Assembly: GCF_001509555.1 (NCBI RefSeq)
Contig: NZ_LMAS01000006.1
Coordinates: 62,001-126,000, forward strand
Direction of reading: 5' to 3'
Source: Bacillus sp. FJAT-29937
GTDB taxonomy: Bacteria > Bacillota > Bacilli > Bacillales > Cytobacillaceae
DNA length: 64,000 nt
Position 1 is the first letter of the stretch, and the number at the start of each line of letters is the position of its first letter. Under the pieces are notes generated by a model that saw nothing but the letters and a program-made list of their open reading frames with translations, did not search any database and was not told the origin of the DNA. A program made the position numbers and the translations under genes. Shown here in pieces: positions 1-8,552 of this stretch.

Positions 1-156
1 ATAGAAAGTGTTTTTTTCTTTTAATCCAAAACCATATTCCAAAACTATTTTCAGTTATTTTGAAACCCCAAAAAATTTATTGAAAGCTTTTACAATTCGA
101 TATATAATTTACGTATATTTTACGAAAATGTCGCTAAATAAAAAAGGAGGGCATTT

Positions 157-1389
157 ATGAAAGAAAATATTCTGGAGAAAAAACTTCGTAAAACATTGGT
201 AATGCTACTATTCATTGGTTGGGCATTAGGGAACCTAGACCGTTATTTAATGAATTATGCCGTTGTGTATATTGGTAAGGATCTTGCGCTAACAGCAACG
301 GAGACAGGTTTAATCTTGAGCTCATTTTTTCTAGGATATGCGTTAATGCAATTGCCCGGGGGGATTTTGGCTGATAAATTTGGGGCAAAACGGGTTTTAT
401 TAGTAGCGGTGATTGTATGGTCCATCTTTACAGGTTTAACAGCAGTTGCATTGACATTAGGTGTGATGGTGGTCATTCGATTCTTATTCGGAATTGGTGA
501 GGGCGGTTTCCAACCTTCAGCTTCAAAGATTATTTCAACGTCTTTCCCTGTGAATGAGCGAAGTAAGGCAATGTCTATCATGCTTACATCTGGTGGGATT
601 ATGGCGATGCTTGTACCCATTATTTCAGCTGCATTATTGGTAACTATTGGATGGCGTACATTCTTTGTTATTGCTGGTTCATTGGGGGCAATTATTGCAT
701 TCCTATATTGGAAATATGTACCTAAGGATGAAGTAGCAAAAGAGTCTGTTAAAGGGCCTCAAGTAAAAGCGATATTAGGCATTTTATTTAAAAGGCCATT
801 AATGTGGAGTTTAGTAATTGCTTACTTTACCATTTATGCGGTGAACTGGGGTTTAAATTCTTGGATGCCGAAATATTTATCAGATGTACGTGGGCTTGAT
901 TTAGTTTCCATTGGCTGGTTACAAATGATACCTGGTGCTATTCAGATTATTGCCATGTTGATATTTGGCTATTTAATCGACAAATTAGATTTAAAAGTAA
1001 ATAAGTTTATTGGTGCTATATGTGCACTCGTTTTAGCTGGATTCCTATATTTAATGTTTAATGCAGAATTGATTGCGTTATTTATCACATACCAAAGTAT
1101 CGTAACATTGTTATTGACTTTTGTTATGTTACTATTACCATCATTTGTGTTAAAGAGAATTCCTTCAGATTATGCGGGAACAGCTATGGGTATGGCAAAC
1201 ACCGGGGGACAACTGGCAGGATTTGTTACACCTACCTTAATAGGGTTCATGGTTGATTCATTTAATGGTTCATATAATGCTGCAATGTGGCTGTTAGTAG
1301 TGATTTCGATTATTTGTGTAGGTGCGATTTTAACAATCTCTTCAAATGGTCAAGGTAATAAGGAGGCAGAGCATGAGTACATTGCATAA
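157..1389 (+). CDS. MFS transporter, anion:cation symporter (ACS-like) family
   Basis: A 410-residue, strongly hydrophobic protein with about 12 membrane segments, the usual size for a major facilitator carrier. The first segment holds the LGNLDRYLMNYA motif (about residues 27-38), and the loop between segments 2 and 3 carries the MFS signature GGILADKFGAKR (about residue 66). Both are typical of the ACS family, whose members import organic anions such as hexuronates or N-acylated acids by proton symport. A strong AAGGAGGG site precedes the ATG. The stop overlaps the start of the downstream M20 amidohydrolase by 17 bases, so the two are translationally coupled, and the substrate is probably what that enzyme hydrolyses (inference). 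A second carrier of the same family and length lies at 25927-27159. The exact substrate cannot be read from sequence. Confidence 0.9.
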   Translation: MKENILEKKLRKTLVMLLFIGWALGNLDRYLMNYAVVYIGKDLALTATETGLILSSFFLGYALMQLPGGILADKFGAKRVLLVAVIVWSIFTGLTAVALTLGVMVVIRFLFGIGEGGFQPSASKIISTSFPVNERSKAMSIMLTSGGIMAMLVPIISAALLVTIGWRTFFVIAGSLGAIIAFLYWKYVPKDEVAKESVKGPQVKAILGILFKRPLMWSLVIAYFTIYAVNWGLNSWMPKYLSDVRGLDLVSIGWLQMIPGAIQIIAMLIFGYLIDKLDLKVNKFIGAICALVLAGFLYLMFNAELIALFITYQSIVTLLLTFVMLLLPSFVLKRIPSDYAGTAMGMANTGGQLAGFVTPTLIGFMVDSFNGSYNAAMWLLVVISIICVGAILTISSNGQGNKEAEHEYIA

Positions 1390-2782
1390 TTCATTATTTC
1401 ATGTAACCAATTTTCTTCAAGAGAAAAAGAAAACGTTTACAACAATCAGTGATAAAATCTGGGCAAAACCGGAATTGCATTTTAAAGAAAGATATGCGGC
1501 TTCAGTAATGGAGGAAGCATTAAAAGCTGAAGGATTTACAGTTAAAAAAAATATAGCGAGTCTTGGAACTGCGATCATGGGCAGCTTTGGCAGTGGTCCG
1601 ACTGTTATAGCATTTTTAGGTGAATATGATGCCCTGCCATTATTAAGTCAAGAAGGTGGAAAAGCAGAATATTCTCCGGTTGAAGAGAATGGCAATGGGC
1701 ACGGCTGTGGACACAATTTACTTGGTACAGGTGCATTTGCAGCAGCAGTAGCGGCGAAAGAATATGTTGAAAAAACAAATGCACCGTTCACTATTCGCTT
1801 TTACGGTTGTCCGGCTGAAGAAAACGGATCAGGTAAAGCCCACATGGCAAAGCATGGTGTGTTTAATGATGTAGATACGGCTATTTCGTGGCATCCAATG
1901 ACAAACAATGCAATTTGGAATATAACAACACTAGCAAACTACGCTGCGACTTTTAAATTTACAGGTAAGAGCGCTCATGCGGCTGCAGCTCCTCATCTTG
2001 GGCGCAGTGCTTTAGATGCAGTGGAGCTAATGAATGTTGGTGTAAACTACCTGCGTGAACATGTTATTCAAGAAGCGCGCATTCATTATGCTGTGGTCAA
2101 TAGTGGTGGTACATCTCCAAATGTAGTTCAGCCCTATGCGGAGGTTTCTTATTTAATTCGTGCGCCAAAGAAACAGCAAGTAATGGATATCCATAAGCGT
2201 GTTCAAAAAATTGCTCAAGGTGCGGCCTTAATGACAGAAACAACATTTGAGGAACACTTTGAGGGGGCAGCATCGGATTTAATTCCAAATACAACACTTG
2301 CAAAAGTGATGCAGCAGCAGTTTGATGAGGCCCCATCCCTTCAATTTAGTGAAGAGGACTTTGCTTTTGCTGAGCAAATTTATCAAACATTGAATGATGA
2401 GAGCAAGGCTTTAGCTTATATGAATATGTCTCCTGAGCAAAAGGAATTAATAGGCAACAAGCGTCTATGCGAGCATGTATCCCCATTATCACAAGAGATG
2501 ATGCTGTATGGCTCTACTGATGTTGGAGATGTTAGCTGGAAAACACCAACAGTACAATGTACAACTTCTTGTTTTGCACTTGGGACACCACTCCATACTT
2601 GGCAAGTAGTAGCTGTTGGTAATACGCCAATTGGACATAAAGGTATGCTTTATGCGGCGGATATTATGGCTCGCACTGCGATTGCTTGTATGGAAAATCC
2701 GAAAATTATTGAGGAAGCAAAAGAGGAGTTAAAGACTCGGTTAAAGGATGAAGAGTACGTTTCACTCATTCCAGAAACATAA
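1373..2782 (+). CDS. M20 family metallo-amidohydrolase, AbgB-like (p-aminobenzoyl-glutamate hydrolase type)
   Basis: A 469-residue cytoplasmic hydrolase of the M20/ArgE-AbgB superfamily, close to the length of E. coli AbgB. Metal-binding motifs are visible: EYDALP around residue 86, GHGCGHN with His110 and His114, the paired glutamates of CPAEENGSGK at about 149-150, and the WHPM motif that follows. The dimerisation domain is the central KSAHAAAAP region. I chose the ATG at 1373 because AAGGAGG sits 6 bases upstream; an ATG at 1346 in the same frame has no such site. The gene overlaps the MFS carrier and is followed 66 bases later by glutaminase. AbgB cleaves p-aminobenzoyl-glutamate and relatives cleave other N-acyl amino acids, so the cluster may release glutamate or a similar amino acid (inference). 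No separate AbgA-like subunit is present. Confidence 0.88.
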   Translation: MSTLHNSLFHVTNFLQEKKKTFTTISDKIWAKPELHFKERYAASVMEEALKAEGFTVKKNIASLGTAIMGSFGSGPTVIAFLGEYDALPLLSQEGGKAEYSPVEENGNGHGCGHNLLGTGAFAAAVAAKEYVEKTNAPFTIRFYGCPAEENGSGKAHMAKHGVFNDVDTAISWHPMTNNAIWNITTLANYAATFKFTGKSAHAAAAPHLGRSALDAVELMNVGVNYLREHVIQEARIHYAVVNSGGTSPNVVQPYAEVSYLIRAPKKQQVMDIHKRVQKIAQGAALMTETTFEEHFEGAASDLIPNTTLAKVMQQQFDEAPSLQFSEEDFAFAEQIYQTLNDESKALAYMNMSPEQKELIGNKRLCEHVSPLSQEMMLYGSTDVGDVSWKTPTVQCTTSCFALGTPLHTWQVVAVGNTPIGHKGMLYAADIMARTAIACMENPKIIEEAKEELKTRLKDEEYVSLIPET

Positions 2783-2848
2783 AGTAATTGAAAAAGAGAT
2801 GTTACCATCAATGGGCATCTCTTTCGTCATAAAAGAGAGGTAAACAGG

Positions 2849-3778
2849 ATGCTAGAGCAAATTACAAATACAGCAAAAACATATACAATGAGAGGGAAAC
2901 CTGCATCTTATATTCCGGTATTAGCGCTTCAATCTGTAGACCAATTTGCCGCATGTATCATAGATCAAAGTGGAAATTGTTTTGAGGCTGGTAATATAGA
3001 AGCACAATTTACTCTGCAAAGCATTTCAAAGGTTATTAATTTTATTGTGGCCTGTGAATATCATGGATTACAATTTGTCCTTGATAAAGTAGATGTTGAA
3101 CCAACAGGTGACGCTTTTAATTCAATTATTCGTCTAGAAAGCACGGCACCGGGGAAACCATTTAATCCGATGATAAATGCGGGTGCAATTACTGTTGCCT
3201 CCATGCTACCCGGAGAAACTGTGAAGGATCGAATAGCATATGTTGCGGATTTTTTATATCGTATTACAGGTCATCTCCATCAAGTAAACGAAGAGGTTTA
3301 TCGTTCCGAAATTGAAACAACCCATAGGAACCGGGCAATTGCTCATTATTTAAAGGCAAATGATTATTTGCTTTGTGATGTAGAGGAATCGGTAGAGACC
3401 TATATTCGTTTATGCTCACTCGAGGTTTCCGCAAAGGATCTTGCAAAAATAGGGCTTATGCTTGCCGGAAATGGCGTGCATCCATCAACAAACGAAAAGT
3501 TTATAACACCTAAAACAGCAAAAGTAACTAAAGCTTTGATGACAACTTGTGGACTTTATAACGCCTCAGGAAAGTATGCTGCTTCTATTGGAATTCCAAT
3601 GAAAAGTGGTGTATCAGGCGGCGTTTTATGTACAGTAGCGGACGGTAAAGTTGAATACCTTAAAGGGAAATTAGGCATCGGTGTTTTTAGCCCGGGAATC
3701 GATGATATAGGCAATAGCGTTGCAGGCATGAAATTTATTGAAAAACTTTCGCAGACTTATGATTTAAGCATTTTTTGA
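2849..3778 (+). CDS. glsA: glutaminase
   Basis: A 309-residue enzyme of the serine-dependent glutaminase family (GlsA/YbgJ type), which hydrolyses L-glutamine to glutamate and ammonia in the cytoplasm. The beta-lactamase-like catalytic pair Ser58-x-x-Lys61 is in QSISKV, and the family motif NPMINAGAI follows; the C-terminal segment MKSGVSGGVLC is also diagnostic. Length is normal. A GAGAGG site lies before the ATG. It follows the amidohydrolase on the same strand after a short gap, so it may be the third gene of that operon and may complete an amide-scavenging set that yields glutamate (inference). Bacillus often has two glutaminases, GlsA and YlaM-type; I cannot separate these by eye. Confidence 0.9.
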   Translation: MLEQITNTAKTYTMRGKPASYIPVLALQSVDQFAACIIDQSGNCFEAGNIEAQFTLQSISKVINFIVACEYHGLQFVLDKVDVEPTGDAFNSIIRLESTAPGKPFNPMINAGAITVASMLPGETVKDRIAYVADFLYRITGHLHQVNEEVYRSEIETTHRNRAIAHYLKANDYLLCDVEESVETYIRLCSLEVSAKDLAKIGLMLAGNGVHPSTNEKFITPKTAKVTKALMTTCGLYNASGKYAASIGIPMKSGVSGGVLCTVADGKVEYLKGKLGIGVFSPGIDDIGNSVAGMKFIEKLSQTYDLSIF

Positions 3779-3948
3779 AAGGGAGAAATAGGGCCGGTTC
3801 TCATTGTAATTGTTCGCGGGTTTCGAAAGCACCGTCTCGATATTACTAAAGAAGGAAATAGAAAATGATTAAAGGGCCAATAAATGATTTCAAGTAGACA
3901 ATAAATATGAGCTAAAAATCCGTTAGTTTAAATGGAGTTTTAACTTCT

Positions 3949-3988
3949 CCCAACTTGAAACAAAGGTTGGGTTTTTATTGTTTTTTTA
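3949..3988 (+). terminator. intrinsic terminator
   Basis: CCCAAC (3949-3954) pairs with GTTGGG (3966-3971) and is followed by T-rich sequence. It lies about 170 bases after the glutaminase stop and probably ends the 157-3778 operon. Between them I see no gene. Confidence 0.6.
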
Positions 3989-4014
3989 TGAGGATACTCT
4001 TCATTTCCAGCCCT

Positions 4015-4674
4015 TCAACTGTATATTTTTTTATCTTGATAAGCCTTTGTAGCAAGCAGGGCCAGTATTAATATGAATTCAGCTATATTATGTAAGGCAG
4101 CAGTTTTTAAAAAGTGGATCATTGGTGCGAAGCTCATAATTAAGGTTCCGATAAAATACCATGGCCATTTTTGCTTCATCCAGATCATAATTGATGTAAC
4201 GACTAACACAATGGAGACACCAATGATCATGACAGGAGGTCCGTCTCCAGCTCCTACATTTTTATAGCTTAAAACACCATACTTCATAGTAGGTTCTAGG
4301 GTAATTCCCCTGACCACTGTAACGAATTCGACGATAATCAAACAAATCGTCAATAAGACAGCAAGCCATGGGACAATGCCTTTTTTTGCCCATTTAAGAT
4401 TTGCCTTTACTAGAGTATGCCAGGCAAAGAGGACAAGCAGGGGGGTGATAAGGGCATGCAAATAGTATCGGGCTAGGTTTAATGCCCTCAGTAAGTCTCC
4501 CTCTCCCATGTATTTCCCCAGTGCTAGGATCCCATTATCATAGAGTAAAGCCAGAATAACCATCATTAGTACATTTCCAATGTCAGTCCAACTTTGCCCT
4601 TTAGTCAGCAGGCTACCTAGTATGAATAGAATTAGGTATGAGATGGTAAGTAATGAATAGATAACAGTATCCAT
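4015..4674 (-). CDS. integral membrane protein of unknown function
   Basis: A 219-residue protein with about six or seven hydrophobic segments. I do not recognise the family. Visible features are a first segment at about residues 5-24, a segment around YLHALITPLLVLFAWH (charged and aromatic residues next to a helix), an outward-type loop with GVLSYKNVGAGDGPP near residue 145, and a His-Asn pair close to the last helix. A good AAGAAAGG site precedes the ATG on the minus strand. It is alone on its strand. A perfect 9-bp inverted repeat lies about 20-50 bases upstream (4695-4721), so a dedicated repressor may act here. No catalytic motif is evident. Confidence 0.75.
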   Translation of the reverse strand: MDTVIYSLLTISYLILFILGSLLTKGQSWTDIGNVLMMVILALLYDNGILALGKYMGEGDLLRALNLARYYLHALITPLLVLFAWHTLVKANLKWAKKGIVPWLAVLLTICLIIVEFVTVVRGITLEPTMKYGVLSYKNVGAGDGPPVMIIGVSIVLVVTSIMIWMKQKWPWYFIGTLIMSFAPMIHFLKTAALHNIAEFILILALLATKAYQDKKIYS

Positions 4675-4694
4675 GTTCCGCTGCCTTTCTTAAT

Positions 4695-4721
4695 TAAGAT
4701 AGAAATAATAAGTCTATCTTA
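4695..4721. promoter_or_regulatory. perfect inverted repeat, candidate operator
   Basis: TAAGATAGA (4695-4703) and TCTATCTTA (4713-4721) are exact inverted repeats with a 9-base spacer. The site lies just upstream of the membrane-protein gene starting at 4674. Arms and spacing fit a dimeric repressor operator; no regulator gene is adjacent. Confidence 0.45.
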
Positions 4722-4911
4722 TTGTATAAATAAAAAACTTATTTTATTCAAATATCTTCGAAAGAGCAGGAATGCCCTGATATAGCCTCTCCCACTTCGA
4801 ACAACTTCTAGGGTTATAAAGTGATGAGCATTTCAAGTGTTTTGTGATAACATATATAGGTGAAAATGAAAAAGACTACATTACGAAGTCAGATTACCTG
4901 ATAAGAAAACT

Positions 4912-5574
4912 ATGAAAGTGGGAACAAATTTGACAATAATTCAAAACATCATTGATTTCATCCTACATATTGATGAACATCTAGTTGAAATCATCAAAAA
5001 CTTTGGCGGATGGTCATATGGAATCGTATTTTTAATCGTATTTGTAGAAACGGGAATTGTGATTTTCCCTTTCTTACCGGGTGATTCCTTATTATTTGCT
5101 AGTGGTGCTCTTGCCGCGATGGGGGCATTTAACATTTATTTACTATTCATTGTCTATTTTTTCGCGGCGGTAATTGGGGATACTGTCAATTATCATATCG
5201 GCAGTAAAGTAGGGACTACCATTTCACAAGGAAGTTTAATGGGAAGATTGATTAACCAAGATAAAATGATGAGAGCTGAGGATTTCTTTAATCAGCATGG
5301 AGGAAAAACGATTGTGATCGCCCGCTTTATGCCGTTTATTCGCACGTTCATTCCTTTTATTGCAGGGGCGAGCAGGATGAACTACCGGTATTTCTTGATT
5401 TATAATGTGGTTGGGGCCGCAGTATGGGTAGGAGTTTGTACGATCTTAGGCTACTTTTTCGGCAATATCCCAATTGTCAAAGACAACTTTTCAACGGTTC
5501 TTTTAGCCATTATCTTCGTTTCTGTGCTGCCAGCCATTATTGGTTTGATTCGGGGGCAATTGAAGAAAGGATGA
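4912..5574 (+). CDS. DedA family membrane protein
   Basis: A 220-residue member of the DedA (SNARE-associated, VTT-domain) family, proposed undecaprenyl-phosphate or phospholipid translocases. Family marks are FVETGIVIFPFLPGDSLLF near the N-terminus, a central GxKxGTT-like stretch, and the motif ARFMPFIRTFIPFIAGAS (about residues 140-158) with the conserved arginines. Four to five membrane segments can be drawn. The ATG at 4912 has a poor ribosome site; a TTG at 4930, preceded by GTGGGA, would give a slightly shorter protein and is a fair alternative. The gene is monocistronic. B. subtilis relatives are of the YngC/YkoX type, but I would not assign a symbol. Confidence 0.88.
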   Translation: MKVGTNLTIIQNIIDFILHIDEHLVEIIKNFGGWSYGIVFLIVFVETGIVIFPFLPGDSLLFASGALAAMGAFNIYLLFIVYFFAAVIGDTVNYHIGSKVGTTISQGSLMGRLINQDKMMRAEDFFNQHGGKTIVIARFMPFIRTFIPFIAGASRMNYRYFLIYNVVGAAVWVGVCTILGYFFGNIPIVKDNFSTVLLAIIFVSVLPAIIGLIRGQLKKG

Positions 5575-5654
5575 CGGTTCCAAGGATGTGGTCAGGCTAC
5601 GGAGAACCGCTCTTTAAATAGAGGCAGTTTTTAACTGGATGCCCTTCCCCTATA

Positions 5655-5888
5655 GTTGGGGGATTTCGTTAAGTACGTAATCAGAAAAATAGTCGTATAA
5701 ATTCCGCTTAATTAATAAATATCATTGAAAACAGCCCTAATAGACGGAGAGATTCCGGCTATTGGCTCGAAAAACACAAAATTGGGGGATTTTACTTTGC
5801 ATAGCCGGAAAATCTCCCTTTATTAACCCCGAAAACAAGCCCCATTCTGTATTAACCGGAAAATCTCCGCTTACTTTTCCTTGGCTAG
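5655..5888 (+). repeat. dispersed modular repeat, family 1, copy A
   Basis: A 234-bp intergenic element that recurs at 16675-16900 and 29946-30179. It holds four short palindromic modules of the form CGGA-N5-TCCG with a following TTATT-like tail, for example CGGAGAGATTCCG at about 5745. Copies A and C have the same length between the shared GTTGGGGGA and GCTAG ends. It fills most of the 5575-5966 gap and carries no convincing ORF. Confidence 0.8.
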
Positions 5889-5926
5889 ATTCATAATTAA
5901 GGACAAGAAGATTCTATTAAAAATAA

Positions 5927-5964
5927 ACAAAACCTCCTGTCCATTCGTGAACAGAAGGTTTTGT
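5927..5964 (-). terminator. intrinsic terminator of the VOC gene
   Basis: AACAAAACCTCCTG and CAGAAGGTTTTGTT form a long stem directly after the minus-strand VOC gene, with a T-rich run on the minus strand. Confidence 0.75.
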
Positions 5965-5966
5965 TA

Positions 5967-6401
5967 TTACTGTTGCTGCTCCCCTGATACATTTATATGG
6001 AAGTTAACCCCGAACTTGTCCTTTACCATCCCATACAAGGGGGTCCAATCCGTCTTATGAAGGGGTACAATGACTTGTCCGCCATCTTCCAAAGCGGCGA
6101 AGATTTCTCTCGCTCTTGCCTCTTCTTTTGGATGAACGGCAATTTGAACCGTCTCGCCTGGCTGATAAGGCATGCCGTCATACGTATCGGAGAACATGAG
6201 ATCCGCGTCGCCGACTTTCAAGTGTGCATGCATGACGCGGTTTTTCATGTCATCGCTCAACGGATAATTCGGGTCGGCAGGCATATCTCCGAACGTCGTG
6301 ATACCCATTACTTTTCCGCCAAGAGCCTTCTCATAAAATTGTACCGCTTCTCCCGTGTTACCATTAAAAAACAAATACGGGTTTAAACCGATTGACATCA
6401 T
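5967..6401 (-). CDS. VOC superfamily protein, PhnB/glyoxalase-like
   Basis: A 144-residue single-module protein of the vicinal-oxygen-chelate fold, of the group often annotated PhnB or 3-demethylubiquinone methyltransferase-like. Typical features are the opening LNPYLFFNGNTGEAVQFYEKALGGKV, MHAHLKVGDADLMFSD in the middle, and the end segment YGMVKDKFGVNFHIN. Members bind small ligands or metals, and most have no proven reaction. The start is set at 6401, because AAAGGGG lies 7 bases before ATGATG; longer forms would include the ribosome site. It is a single gene ending at a strong terminator. Another VOC protein with two modules is at 18670 and a third at 59090. Confidence 0.85.
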   Translation of the reverse strand: MMSIGLNPYLFFNGNTGEAVQFYEKALGGKVMGITTFGDMPADPNYPLSDDMKNRVMHAHLKVGDADLMFSDTYDGMPYQPGETVQIAVHPKEEARAREIFAALEDGGQVIVPLHKTDWTPLYGMVKDKFGVNFHINVSGEQQQ

Positions 6402-6789
6402 ACAACAACCCCTTTGGAATAATTTGGACAACTCCATTCATGATACATTAATACGCAGCTTGCGTAAACTGGACTGACCCCACATCATGTACTTCTAGTA
6501 TATTTATACGCGGTGATGCATGAGGTGGATGTGTTTCAATTAAGAAAAACCCCTATTTTTTAAGGCTTTTTCATGGCTACTTAACCACTGGCCCTTGATT
6601 ATGTAAACTAACTATGTATACAATAGATATATTGTTTTCGTTTTCTTAATAAAACTTTGCTCTAACTTACACATTAAGCTGTACCCAAAACAAGCATTCA
6701 ATCTTAAAAGGGGGGAGATTTGAAAGTAAAAATAAAATGAAAGCGAAAGATGGGACAGGATGTGGAGAGCACCATGAAAGGATGATTGC
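6402..6789. other. intergenic region without recognisable gene
   Basis: This 388-base gap separates the divergent VOC and permease genes. It is A+T rich and must hold both promoters. I looked for a purine riboswitch before the NCS1 permease and saw no purine aptamer core. No ORF or repeat is supported. Confidence 0.5.
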
Positions 6790-8223
6790 ATGAGTGCAGA
6801 TCTTACAAAAGGTCTCCAAGAAGAAGAAAAAGACGATTATTCATTTGATAAGGTTCCAGAAGAAAAACGTAATATGGGATGGTTTAGTGTAACCAACATT
6901 ACGTTTGGTATTGCTACTGCGATTTTTTATTTTCAAACTGGTAGTGTAATGGCACTTCAGTATGGCGCTATGAACGCGATTATATCAGCGATTTATGCCA
7001 TCGTGATTGCTGGAGTCTTAGGTACAGTGATTGCCTATTTATCCGCGAAATCAGGAATGAACGTAAACCTTATGTCTAGACAGGGTTTTGGATATATTGG
7101 TGCTTCGTTAACTTCATTAATTTACGCATCTAATTTCATCATGTATTGCGCCTTTGAAGGGATGATACTCGTTTCCGCAGTACATGCATATTTCCCCACA
7201 ATTCCACTATGGATATTAATTATCGTTTTTGGATCCATTGTCATCCCGCTAAACTGGTTTGGCATTAAACAATTGGATAAATTACAAAAATGGTCATTAC
7301 CAATCTTCTTTATCTTTTTAATTGCCATTATCATTGTCGCAGCCAATATACCCTCTCAATTTGACGGGCACTTTTGGAGCTATATGCCTGAAGGTGTACA
7401 GATAGGTGGAACAGCTTTATTGTTATGTATAGGAATGCAACATGGAATTATGGGACTAACCGCCTTAATTGCATCGGATTATGCGCGTTTCCTTAAACCA
7501 AAAGATATTACATTTGGATCCATTATGATCGGATTTATTCCGCAAATTTTTTGTTTTGGTGTCATGGGACTACTTGGAATTTGGTTTGGTGTCAAGTTAG
7601 CTGAATCTAATCCTGGGATCTATATTGTCACAATTCTTGGACTAGGCGGAGTCATTTTTACGATGTTAACTCAACTGCGTATTAACGTTACAAATATATA
7701 CAGTGCTTCCCTATCATTGTCCAATTTCTTTGAGAATGTGCTCCATTTCAAACCTGATCGCCGTTTCTGGGTTGTTGTCTCAGGCATCGTATCGATCGTA
7801 CTAATGCTTGGCGGTATTCTAGATTATTTAGGTAGTGCGATGACATTCCAAGGGGTTCTCTTAATGGCATGGGCTGCTATTTTAGTTACAGATGCATTAG
7901 TCGTGAAGAAGCTGTTGAAAATTGGACCGCAGAAATATGAAGCCAGACAAGAAAAATTATATAAATGGAATCCCGTTGGGGTTGCACCATTAATTATCTC
8001 AAGTGTCCTTGGAACGATTGCAGCATTAGGGTATATGGGAACGTTCCTGCAAAATACAGCTACTTTCTTTGCGGCGGTACTAGCTTCACTCCTTACCGTT
8101 GCAGTGGCAGTCTTTACGAAGGGGAGATACTACAGCAAAGAATCTGAAGTATTAAGTGTGCAACGAAAAAAAGAAAAAGAGAGAAAAATGCCGAAATACA
8201 CAAGAGAAATACCGCTTGATTAA
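6790..8223 (+). CDS. NCS1 family nucleobase:cation symporter (CodB/purine-cytosine permease type)
   Basis: A 477-residue permease with about 12 membrane segments, the usual size for the NCS1 family. It has a charged cytoplasmic N-terminus ending in VPEEKRNMGWFSVTNITFG, then a helix 1 region with the GxMNAI-type turn, and SRQGFGYIGASLTSLIYASNF near residue 98, both typical of cytosine and purine permeases. It imports a nucleobase, hydantoin or related ring compound with Na+ or H+; the exact substrate is unknown. AAAGGA lies 9 bases before the ATG. There is no deaminase or hydantoinase gene next to it, so context does not help. Two tandem terminators follow. Confidence 0.87.
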   Translation: MSADLTKGLQEEEKDDYSFDKVPEEKRNMGWFSVTNITFGIATAIFYFQTGSVMALQYGAMNAIISAIYAIVIAGVLGTVIAYLSAKSGMNVNLMSRQGFGYIGASLTSLIYASNFIMYCAFEGMILVSAVHAYFPTIPLWILIIVFGSIVIPLNWFGIKQLDKLQKWSLPIFFIFLIAIIIVAANIPSQFDGHFWSYMPEGVQIGGTALLLCIGMQHGIMGLTALIASDYARFLKPKDITFGSIMIGFIPQIFCFGVMGLLGIWFGVKLAESNPGIYIVTILGLGGVIFTMLTQLRINVTNIYSASLSLSNFFENVLHFKPDRRFWVVVSGIVSIVLMLGGILDYLGSAMTFQGVLLMAWAAILVTDALVVKKLLKIGPQKYEARQEKLYKWNPVGVAPLIISSVLGTIAALGYMGTFLQNTATFFAAVLASLLTVAVAVFTKGRYYSKESEVLSVQRKKEKERKMPKYTREIPLD

Positions 8224-8252
8224 TTAAAACAATTGTAAATGATACATGTTTG

Positions 8253-8291
8253 ATCAAAGGTCCTGAAACGATAAACAGGACCTTTTGATGT
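8253..8291 (+). terminator. intrinsic terminator after the NCS1 permease
   Basis: TCAAAGGTCCTG pairs with CAGGACCTTTTGA. The stem is nearly perfect and starts about 30 bases after the stop codon. Confidence 0.7.
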
Positions 8292-8304
8292 TCGGAAGCT
8301 AAAT

Positions 8305-8346
8305 ATGTGCTTTCCCTAAGAAATTTTAGGGGAAGCACTTTTTTAT
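8305..8346 (+). terminator. second intrinsic terminator, strong T tract
   Basis: GTGCTTTCCCTAA pairs with TTAGGGGAAGCAC and is followed by six T residues. Together with the preceding hairpin it insulates the following glycosidase genes from the permease. Confidence 0.75.
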
Positions 8347-8451
8347 TTAACGGTTTCGTCCAAAGCGATACTAACCCATCTTAGATAATTTTCATACATT
8401 GGCAGTAAACCAGGATGGCTTACTAGATAGTAATGGAGATTTTTAAAAACG

Positions 8452-8550
8452 AATGATATCAATACGAATAGACAACTAGATGTAAGGGAGATATTAAGGT
8501 GGAAATAATGATTTCAATACGAATAGACAATTAAATGTAAGGGAGTTATC
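8452..8550 (+). repeat. tandem duplication of a leader segment with ribosome site
   Basis: Two near-identical copies of about 44 bases start at 8452 and 8507 (offset 55). Both contain ATCAATACGAATAGACAA-like sequence and the GTAAGGGAG ribosome site. Only the second copy is followed by the GH3 start codon, at 8553. Confidence 0.8.
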
Positions 8551-8552
8551 AA

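Noticed and set aside
6600..6789. Purine riboswitch before the NCS1 permease
   Set aside because: No aptamer core with the required loops was found.
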